Source: Lachnospiraceae bacterium UBA1760 (lineage in GTDB: Bacteria > Bacillota > Clostridia > Lachnospirales > Lachnospiraceae). Taken from it: a DNA stretch of 6,538 bases. Every line of letters starts with the position of its first letter. Position 1 is the stretch's first letter. The notes under the pieces are model-generated. The model saw nothing but the letters and a program-made list of their open reading frames with translations, was not told the DNA's origin and ran no database searches. Location of the stretch: NCBI GenBank assembly GCA_002314775.1, contig DCHE01000027.1, positions 25,158 through 31,695 of the forward strand, given 5' to 3'. Both the position numbers and the translations under genes were made by a program. Shown here piece after piece: positions 1 through 4,847 of this stretch.

Positions 1-27
1 TTTCTTCTAGAAATACCCATCAATCAG

Positions 28-1356
28 TTATTTTTTCTTAAAAAGTCCGAAGCCCTTCTTCTTATTCTCAGCCTCTCCACCATTACCTGTGGCAGGTGCA
101 TCAAGCTTGGTCCTTGTTCCACGCTTTGTAAGCTTAGGTGGTCCATCAAGTGCTGAAAGCATCTCCTCGAAGGCGATAAGTCTCATCTTGCAGGACATTC
201 TGCCCTCCTCAAGATTTGAAATCGGTTTGGTCTGAGTAATGATCTGTGGAAGTTCATAATAGCCTCTTCCCTTAAAATACTCATAATCCTTTGGTGTCAT
301 CCTCTGCAATCTATAAGCAAGATTTGCGAACTGAAGATTAAGACCGTAATAGTAAGTATTTCTCTGAGGATAGAGCTGATTTGAACATGCATAGGTTGAT
401 TCAGCTATCATCTTGTCGAACTCTTCTTCTCTGTAGATATCTACCATACAGTTTGACTCCAGCGAATCCACTGTGAGCGTATGCTGGTTAAGCTCTGCCA
501 TATCCGAATCGGAAATGTCCCCTGCCACAAGGTATGCCTTATAAAACTCATAATTGTGGCTATATCTACCGAACTTTACGTGTCTGTCTAAGAAGTATTT
601 GTAGTTCTTACTAAACTGATTATAATTGCTGTCAGTTATGATTACTATCATATCTGCATCCTTATAAAGCTCCTCAGTAAGCTTGTCAAAATCATCCTTG
701 ATGACACAGACATTGTTGGTGTAACAGCCAAAGCAGGCTATACAGCCCTTGATTGTTTTTTCTCTGAGATTATAAAAATCAACTGTAGCCCCAAGACCCT
801 TATATCTCTCGACTGCCTGTTTTGCAAGCTTCTCGGTTTTCTCTGCATCGTCTCCGGCATCAATTACCTTGACTACCATTCCTTCTAGTGACTTTTCATC
901 GGGCTTCTTCTCATTTACAACATCCTTTACGTAGAGGAACCATCTGTACAATTCCTCTCTTCCTTTTTCCTTGAGGATGTCCTCGTCGAGAAGACTTAAG
1001 CTCCTTATCCATTTTAGACCGTTGGTCCTCGCGAAGGATCTTAAAAAGTTGTGTGCAGGAATATCCATATTTCCACCCGATGTTGAAATATAGGTTATCG
1101 GTTTTCCCTGCACAAGCTTAATGTTCTTCAGGTATGCAATCAGCTGACCATGAACATTGAAATGATAAAGTGATGATAACACCAGAATCAAATCTGCATC
1201 CTTGGCCTTCTCCTCAAAATCTGCGCAGTTATTGACGTCCTTGATAAAGCTGATATCAAATTCGTCCTCCTTGCACATCTTTTGAAGTGCCCTGACTGTC
1301 TGAAGAGTTAAGCTAAGCTGTTGCTTCGGTGAAGCGCTAAGCACTGCTACCTTCAT
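28..1356 (-). CDS. Tandem flavodoxin-like / NAD(P)H-dependent FMN oxidoreductase with Cys cluster
   Basis: This is a 442-residue cytoplasmic protein with two flavodoxin-like halves. The first half begins with a beta strand and phosphate-loop-like SASPK (residues 7-11), then DLILVLSSLYHFNVHGQL (about 55-72), as in FMN reductases. The second half starts near residue 160 and contains GCIACFGC, giving cysteines 205, 208, 211 and 217 (CX2CX2CX5C) followed by IKDDFDKL. That arrangement is typical of WrbA/iron-sulfur-flavoprotein-like oxidoreductases, where a compact Cys motif can bind a 4Fe-4S cluster. The C-terminus is lysine-rich (NKKKGFGLFKKK) after a flexible Gly/Ala stretch. The start at 1356 is preferred over an in-frame ATG at 1407. 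AAAGGGG lies 7 nt before it, and the 1407 ATG falls inside the -10 box. Substrate and electron donor are unknown. FMN binding and the cluster are inferences from family resemblance. Confidence 0.85.
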   Translation of the reverse strand: MKVAVLSASPKQQLSLTLQTVRALQKMCKEDEFDISFIKDVNNCADFEEKAKDADLILVLSSLYHFNVHGQLIAYLKNIKLVQGKPITYISTSGGNMDIPAHNFLRSFARTNGLKWIRSLSLLDEDILKEKGREELYRWFLYVKDVVNEKKPDEKSLEGMVVKVIDAGDDAEKTEKLAKQAVERYKGLGATVDFYNLREKTIKGCIACFGCYTNNVCVIKDDFDKLTEELYKDADMIVIITDSNYNQFSKNYKYFLDRHVKFGRYSHNYEFYKAYLVAGDISDSDMAELNQHTLTVDSLESNCMVDIYREEEFDKMIAESTYACSNQLYPQRNTYYYGLNLQFANLAYRLQRMTPKDYEYFKGRGYYELPQIITQTKPISNLEEGRMSCKMRLIAFEEMLSALDGPPKLTKRGTRTKLDAPATGNGGEAENKKKGFGLFKKK

Positions 1357-1363
1357 CCATATG

Positions 1364-1370
1364 CCCCTTT
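1364..1370 (-). promoter_or_regulatory. Ribosome binding site deciding the flavodoxin-protein start
   Basis: AAAGGGG on the minus strand stands 7 nt upstream of the ATG at 1356-1354. The longer in-frame start at 1407 has no comparable site, so the first 17 codons of the longest reading frame are probably untranslated leader. Confidence 0.75.
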
Positions 1371-1405
1371 CTTCCAAAATATATTGTTTTTTCCCCACAA
1401 ATTTC

Positions 1406-1433
1406 ATTATATTATTTTTTGTTAATATTTCAA
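1406..1433 (-). promoter_or_regulatory. Sigma-A-type promoter for the flavodoxin-domain gene
   Basis: On the minus strand TTGAAA (1433-1428) is separated by 16 bp from a perfect TATAAT (1411-1406). Transcription would start near 1399 and give a leader of roughly 43 nt before the ATG at 1356. Seen directly in sequence; use in the cell is inferred. Confidence 0.7.
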
Positions 1434-1435
1434 CT

Positions 1436-1444
1436 ATTATATCA
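1436..1444 (-). promoter_or_regulatory. Possible second, extended -10 promoter upstream
   Basis: The minus strand reads TGATATAAT (1444-1436), a perfect TATAAT preceded by the TGn extension that can replace a -35 box. No good -35 lies 17 bp further up (GCAAAT). Two copies of an 11-bp-period repeat lie where a -35 or regulator site would be expected. Confidence 0.4.
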
Positions 1445-1450
1445 AATTTA

Positions 1451-1470
1451 TGCGCTTTATTTGCGCTTTA
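1451..1470. repeat. Two direct copies of TGCGCTTTA with 11-bp period
   Basis: TGCGCTTTA occurs at 1451-1459 and again at 1462-1470 (plus strand), about one helical turn apart. The pair sits immediately upstream of the two -10 boxes of the flavodoxin-domain gene. This fits a regulator binding site on one face of the helix, but it could also be simple slippage duplication. Confidence 0.55.
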
Positions 1471-1642
1471 AATGAGAGGTCCGGGTTGGTGATCTCTTAG
1501 TAGGCTGCACCCCTACTCTTATATGTGTACCTCCTACTCGATATCCCTTTGGTATCACTTCGATTTCGCTTTGCTTCATCTCAGTGATTACCATTCGCCA
1601 AATAAATGCTTTCATACAAGCATTAGCATTTACTTGGCTCAT
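1457..1642 (-). other. Unexplained intergenic segment with a 61-codon reading frame lacking a ribosome site
   Basis: Between the pilin terminator and the flavodoxin promoters lies a segment I cannot identify. It is open on the minus strand from an ATG at 1642 to a TAA at 1459-1457. The product would be about 61 residues, strongly basic, with protein-like stretches such as IEVIPKGYRVGGTHIRV and a KRSPTRTSHLKRK tail. None of the possible in-frame ATGs has a Shine-Dalgarno sequence, and the frame sits right behind a strong terminator. It may be a gene remnant, a repeat element or a structured RNA. The segment also holds an AATGCTT/AAGCATT hairpin and two GAGTAGG copies with a complementary CCTACT. 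No homolog is recognised. Confidence 0.25.
1499..1539 (-). repeat. Direct repeat GAGTAGG x2 plus complementary CCTACT
   Basis: On the minus strand GAGTAGG occurs at 1539-1533 and 1518-1512, exactly 21 bp apart. CCTACT (1504-1499) can pair with either copy, and AGTAGG/CCTACT forms a 6-bp stem with a 7-nt loop for the nearer copy. The farther copy extends into AGGAGG. The arrangement allows two alternative RNA pairings, or two DNA sites spaced by two helical turns. Confidence 0.45.
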
Positions 1643-1651
1643 CGGGATAAC

Positions 1652-1683
1652 AAAAAAGTCGCACAGCGTACGCTGTGCGACTT
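1652..1683 (-). terminator. Strong intrinsic terminator of the major pilin gene
   Basis: Bases 1656-1683 form a perfect 28-bp palindrome. In RNA this is a 12-bp stem (AAGTCGCACAGC / GCTGTGCGACTT) closed by a GTAC loop, and on the minus strand it runs into TTTTTT (1657-1652). It begins 28 nt after the pilin stop codon. The U tract exists on the minus-strand side only, so it terminates pilin transcription rather than acting in both directions. Confidence 0.92.
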
Positions 1684-1711
1684 GATAATTCATATTATGT
1701 TGTTGATCGGA

Positions 1712-2134
1712 TTACTCCCATGTCATTGACACTGCACCAGCCTGCGAAACTGAAACCTTGATAACCTTATCTGTGTAAGCAGTTGTAGCTGAATAGTCTG
1801 TATACTTCTGACCACCGTCAACTGTTGTACCCTTGCCATATCCTGCAGATGGCTTATCACTTACAAGAACACCATTATCAGCATCATAGTAAGCAACTGC
1901 TGCTGCTGTCTGCTGAGAACCAAAAGTAACACCATCAACTGTGTCATCACCAAGGAATGCTGCAACTGCTGCTGCCTTAGCTGCTCTCATGTTTGCGATA
2001 TCTGTAGCCTCTCTAGACTTCTCAAGCTTGCTTGTGAAGATTGGAATTGATACTGCAACTAATACTGCAATAATTGCTACAACAATAAGTAACTCGGCTA
2101 ATGTAAAGCCCTCTTCTCTCTTTAATTTCTTCAT
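1712..2134 (-). CDS. pilA: Major type IV pilin (prepilin)
   Basis: This is a 140-residue prepilin, likely the main fibre subunit. A 9-residue charged leader (MKKLKREEG) precedes the prepilin peptidase site G|FTLAE. Mature residue 5 is the conserved Glu, followed by a hydrophobic alpha1 helix (LLIVVAIIAVLVAVSIPIF). The mature protein is about 131 residues, Ala-rich after the helix (MRAAKAAAVAAF), with a Gly/Thr/Tyr-rich globular part and no cysteine. The start at 2134 is fixed by GAAAGGAG 8 nt upstream; the reading frame is open further up but would spoil the leader. The gene has its own promoter and terminator, which fits high expression independent of the assembly genes. A pseudopilin or competence pilin role cannot be excluded, but the adjacent PilMN/PilO argue for a T4P. 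Confidence 0.9.
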   Translation of the reverse strand: MKKLKREEGFTLAELLIVVAIIAVLVAVSIPIFTSKLEKSREATDIANMRAAKAAAVAAFLGDDTVDGVTFGSQQTAAAVAYYDADNGVLVSDKPSAGYGKGTTVDGGQKYTDYSATTAYTDKVIKVSVSQAGAVSMTWE

Positions 2135-2175
2135 AACCTTTTCTCCTTTCATCCAAAATATTTTTACGGTTATGT

Positions 2176-2205
2176 ACAAGAACCCTCCCAACTAGGTGTT
2201 CTTGT
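2176..2205 (-). promoter_or_regulatory. Stem-loop in the pilin mRNA leader
   Basis: ACAAGAAC (2205-2198) pairs with GTTCTTGT (2183-2176), an 8-bp perfect stem that an extra CC/GG pair across a one-base bulge can extend. It lies almost at the predicted 5' end of the pilin transcript, 26 nt before the ribosome site. The loop side contains GGGAGG. A 5'-terminal hairpin commonly stabilises abundant mRNAs; that role here is inferred. I see no recognisable c-di-GMP riboswitch core. Confidence 0.55.
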
Positions 2206-2218
2206 TTTGTATAGCATT

Positions 2219-2247
2219 ATTATAACGAATAACCTTGAAAAAATCAA
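2219..2247 (-). promoter_or_regulatory. Sigma-A-type promoter of the major pilin gene
   Basis: TTGATT (2247-2242) and a perfect TATAAT (2224-2219) are separated by the ideal 17 bp on the minus strand. The expected start of transcription is near 2212, giving a leader of about 77 nt to the pilin ATG. Confidence 0.82.
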
Positions 2248-2261
2248 CATTTAATTCGTTA
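2223..2261. promoter_or_regulatory. Operator-like inverted repeat TAACGAAT...ATTCGTTA around the pilin -35
   Basis: TAACGAAT (2223-2230) and its exact reverse complement ATTCGTTA (2254-2261) bracket the -35 box and touch the upstream edge of the -10 box. Their centres are 31 bp apart, close to three helical turns, so both half-sites face the same side of DNA. A smaller TTGA/TCAA inverted repeat is nested between them. Position suggests a repressor or dimeric regulator site; the regulator is unknown. Confidence 0.5.
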
Positions 2262-2298
2262 CACAATACACAAGATTTTGTGAGTGTTGACTAAATAG

Positions 2299-2319
2299 AA
2301 TTGTGCAGATTGCACAATT
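2299..2319. promoter_or_regulatory. Perfect 9-bp dyad AATTGTGCA-3-TGCACAATT between pilO and the pilin gene
   Basis: AATTGTGCA (2299-2307) and TGCACAATT (2311-2319) are exact reverse complements with three bases between them. The dyad starts 52 bp upstream of the pilin -35 box. It may be a regulator binding site. Alternatively it is a weak hairpin terminator behind pilO, since minus-strand CTATTT follows but there is no true U tract. Confidence 0.5.
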
Positions 2320-2385
2320 TTGCTCATTTTGGAATCGTTTCTAAGCGATGTAAAACGTTTTCAGCCGTGGCGTATAAATACTTTT

Positions 2386-2407
2386 TTACACATTTAGTTA
2401 CACATTT
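2386..2407. repeat. Two direct copies of TTACACATTT just after pilO
   Basis: TTACACATTT occurs at 2386-2395 and 2398-2407 on the plus strand with a 12-bp period, starting 10 bp past the pilO stop codon. Function unknown; it marks the start of the 282-bp gap before the pilin gene. Confidence 0.45.
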
Positions 2408-2416
2408 CAAGAAACT

Positions 2417-3052
2417 TTACTCGTCATCCTCCGACAGCTTTTCCTTGATATCTGCATCCTTTGGAAGGGCAGAATCAACTCTTCCTCCGACTAAGGTCTC
2501 ATAGAAGGTCGCTGACACTGTCATGCTGATATAGCTGTCATACAGATGCTGATCTCCGTAGCTTTTAGCATCAACCTTAGTACAGCTTATGTCACCAATC
2601 ATACACCTTACATCTCCGTTACTTAAGGTCTCTATTATCTTAGAAGCCTCCTCGTACTTTTGTACCGCAAAGGTTATGTTGAACTTTCTTCTAATCTGGT
2701 TAGAATTTCTGGTAACCTCAGAGAAGTTGATTGAATAGCTGTCTGCATTTGAGAGAACATTATTCAAAAATGCAACCTCTTCCTTATTGGCATTATAGCT
2801 AGGCATATATGTAACAATATCAAGTCCCTTGATTACATCGAGATTACTCTGCATATTGCTGTAGTACATTACTTTCGTCTGGATTATATCCTTCTCATCA
2901 GTGATATCTGAAATCTCGGTATTGAGCGTCTCTATCTGAGCCTTCATAGGCTGGTCAACAAACTTATAATATAGTAAGCCAAGAAGAATTACCGTAAGTC
3001 CTATTACAACAAGCTTTTCCTTGAGGGATAATTCATGATTTAATCTATTCAT
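2417..3052 (-). CDS. pilO: PilO-like type IV pilus alignment protein
   Basis: This is a 211-residue bitopic membrane protein. A short cytoplasmic N-terminus (MNRLNHELSLKEK) precedes one membrane helix at about residues 14-28, then a coiled coil (about 35-65). The alpha/beta C-terminal part is consistent with the ferredoxin-like fold of PilO and ends in an acidic tail (EKLSEDDE). Size and layout match PilO, which pairs with PilN and links PilM to the pilus outside the membrane. Sequence identity in this family is low, so the call rests on architecture and on its place directly behind PilMN. Only 11 bp separate it from the PilMN stop, and its ribosome site (AGGGGGTGG) overlaps that stop codon, pointing to translational coupling. 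Two cysteines (145 and 151) lie on the external side. No clear terminator follows the gene. Confidence 0.8.
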   Translation of the reverse strand: MNRLNHELSLKEKLVVIGLTVILLGLLYYKFVDQPMKAQIETLNTEISDITDEKDIIQTKVMYYSNMQSNLDVIKGLDIVTYMPSYNANKEEVAFLNNVLSNADSYSINFSEVTRNSNQIRRKFNITFAVQKYEEASKIIETLSNGDVRCMIGDISCTKVDAKSYGDQHLYDSYISMTVSATFYETLVGGRVDSALPKDADIKEKLSEDDE

Positions 3053-3056
3053 ATGT

Positions 3057-3065
3057 CCACCCCCT
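3057..3065 (-). promoter_or_regulatory. pilO ribosome binding site overlapping the PilMN stop codon
   Basis: AGGGGGTGG on the minus strand shares its first two bases with the TAG stop (3066-3064) of the PilMN gene and ends 4 nt before the pilO ATG (3052-3050). Ribosomes ending on PilMN can re-initiate on pilO, keeping the interacting proteins in step. Confidence 0.7.
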
Positions 3066-4719
3066 ACTCATCTTCATCCTGAGTGGTAACTTCTCCGCTG
3101 CCAGCTGCAGCACCCAGATCATTTACAAGTGTACCATCTCTGAAGCTAATGCTAAGTGTACCTGACACATAATTATAGCCATTTACACCATTTCCAGTTC
3201 CTGTCTGATTATCATTATTCTGATAGCCTGTTATAGCTGTATTTACTGTACAGTAGTCAACAATGTATTCCTTGTTAATCTCACTTGCAATTGCATTGAT
3301 CTCAGTAAGGTTGTTACAGATAATGCTAACTGTAAGAATATTGCCGCTTACAGTCCAGCTTCTTACATCTGCTTTAGGAAGGATAAATGTATTGATAAGA
3401 TTGATTATCTCAACTCTGTCAGCACTCCTAAGCTCGTCAGAGGTAAAGCTCTGATATGTATAATGTGCATACTCATCTGTAATATCACCATACTTATCCA
3501 CCATACCGTAGTACATATCAAGCTCTTCCTTCAAATCATCATACTCTGACTCAAGTGAGTTAATCTCTGACAGTCGGTCTACTACAAACACCTTACTGAA
3601 AAGTGATGCGAGTATAATAATTATGATTATTCCTGGAATAGCAAGTCCATATCTCTTCTTTTTAATACCAGTTCTGGCAATGTTAATTGTGCCATTCTTG
3701 ACTGCTATCTTCTTTTTCTTATTTGAAGCTACATCCTCTGGTCCATCCATTGCAACTGCTGCCGCAAGAAATGTAGTGTTAGGGCTGACTGTATCCTGTG
3801 GATATCTGTAAAGCTCTGCGGCATGGTGAACTCTCAAATCTGAGAGGGTTTCACAGATTGCAGAAACAAGCTCAGGTATCTCTGCACCTCCACCACAAAC
3901 CCATATATCTGCAAGCTCACTGTCACGGTTTGAGAACTTATAGAAATTCAGTACTCGAAGAAGCTCTAAAGACAGTCCGTCATAAACTGTCACCATCTCC
4001 TCAGCCTTCCTGCAATTATCATAATCTGTCTGAAGATAGGTTCCTGCCAAGTGAACATCCACACCGTATTTATCCGCAATTGCAAGCTCTATTGAGCCTG
4101 TACCCTTCTGCACATACTTAGAAGCTGTAAGCTTTCCTCCCTTGAAAATGTACATACGGATTGCATTATATCCAAGATCAACAATACAGTACTCCGCATT
4201 CTCATTATAGTTTTGCTGGAGCTTTATAAGTGTATTGTAAGAAGCTATCTCATGAGTAGCCTTCTCAAGCTTTAAGCCTGATTTTTTGATAAGCTCTCTG
4301 TAATTTTCAAGCTGTGCCTTCTTTATTGCTACTGCTGAAACGTCGTAGTTTTTATTTTCCTTATCCTCCCCTACTATTGTATAGTCGAAAAAGTATGTTG
4401 ACGTCTCGTCGGAAATATAATCCTTAAACTCAAATGGAAGATTATACTCGAACTGCTGCTGTGACATTATAGGCATTGTAGTATTCTTGGTAAGAATATT
4501 TTCCTCTGGAATAACAAGGGCCGCATCTCTTACGCTAATCTTATTATCCTTAAGGGCCTTCTTTAATATCTCACTGCAGGCATCGACGGATACGATTCTT
4601 CCGTCCTTCACAAGACTGTCAGGCATAGGAACAATAGCCGTTTTCTTCACAACATTTCCAGAAACGTATGCAATTTTAAGCTGGCTATGACCTATGTCTA
4701 TACCTACATATGATTTCAT
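3064..4719 (-). CDS. pilM: PilM-PilN fusion protein of the type IV pilus platform
   Basis: This is a 551-residue protein joining two proteins that are usually separate. Residues 1-325 are an actin-like PilM domain: GIDIGHSQLKI (6-16, phosphate 1), IVDLGYNAIRM (179-189, phosphate 2) and VCGGGAEIPEL (274-284, adenosine-binding region). A lysine-rich linker (334-357) includes INIARTGIKKKR, resembling the INLLPxR peptide with which free PilN docks onto PilM. Residues about 357-380 form a membrane helix, 381-416 a coiled coil, and about 425-535 a PilN-like extracytoplasmic domain. That domain is interrupted by an Asn/Gly/Thr-rich loop (about 498-520) and followed by an acidic tail. Typical PilM is about 350 residues and PilN about 180-200, so both partners are complete. 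AAAGGA 7 nt upstream supports the start. The fusion would tie the cytoplasmic ring to the membrane 1:1. No frameshift or stop scar is visible at the junction. Confidence 0.88.
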   Translation of the reverse strand: MKSYVGIDIGHSQLKIAYVSGNVVKKTAIVPMPDSLVKDGRIVSVDACSEILKKALKDNKISVRDAALVIPEENILTKNTTMPIMSQQQFEYNLPFEFKDYISDETSTYFFDYTIVGEDKENKNYDVSAVAIKKAQLENYRELIKKSGLKLEKATHEIASYNTLIKLQQNYNENAEYCIVDLGYNAIRMYIFKGGKLTASKYVQKGTGSIELAIADKYGVDVHLAGTYLQTDYDNCRKAEEMVTVYDGLSLELLRVLNFYKFSNRDSELADIWVCGGGAEIPELVSAICETLSDLRVHHAAELYRYPQDTVSPNTTFLAAAVAMDGPEDVASNKKKKIAVKNGTINIARTGIKKKRYGLAIPGIIIIIILASLFSKVFVVDRLSEINSLESEYDDLKEELDMYYGMVDKYGDITDEYAHYTYQSFTSDELRSADRVEIINLINTFILPKADVRSWTVSGNILTVSIICNNLTEINAIASEINKEYIVDYCTVNTAITGYQNNDNQTGTGNGVNGYNYVSGTLSISFRDGTLVNDLGAAAGSGEVTTQDEDE

Positions 4720-4796
4720 ATATCTATCCTTTCCCCACCTAAACCATCTACTATGATACTTTATGCGGAATGCTTTTATATTTTAAGAATCGTGAG

Positions 4797-4827
4797 AGCG
4801 AACCTTATGAATTCGCTACTAATTCAT
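4797..4827 (-). promoter_or_regulatory. Two overlapping, mutually exclusive hairpins upstream of the PilMN gene
   Basis: On the minus strand ATGAATT/AATTCAT (4827-4807) forms a 7-bp stem with a 7-nt loop. AGCGAA/TTCGCT (4817-4797) forms a 6-bp stem with a 9-nt loop. They share the same central bases, so only one can form. Neither is followed by a U tract. The surrounding 128-bp gap (4720-4847) shows no convincing promoter. Possibly a processing or attenuation element, possibly chance. Confidence 0.35.
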
Positions 4828-4847
4828 AATATCAATTTTATTATGCC

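Noticed and set aside
1652..1683. Palindrome as a recombination or attachment site
   Set aside because: A 12-bp stem, four-base loop and six U residues right behind the pilin stop are fully explained by an intrinsic terminator; no duplicated flanks or mobile genes are present.
1523..1729. Plus-strand 68-codon frame across the terminator palindrome
   Set aside because: It reads the palindrome backwards, has no ribosome site, and overlaps the end of the pilin gene on the opposite strand.
2135..2416. c-di-GMP riboswitch in front of the pilin gene
   Set aside because: Known in other clostridial pilin leaders, so I looked for it, but the predicted leader is only about 77 nt and no conserved GEMM or class II core is visible.
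1941..2504. Plus-strand frames at 1941-2195 and 2301-2504
   Set aside because: The first is antisense to the pilin N-terminus (its hydrophobic look mirrors the pilin helix). The second starts within the dyad and runs into pilO antisense. Neither has a ribosome site.
3798..4121. Plus-strand 107-codon frame inside the PilMN gene
   Set aside because: Antisense shadow of a clear PilM domain; no ribosome site and low-complexity His/Leu-rich product.
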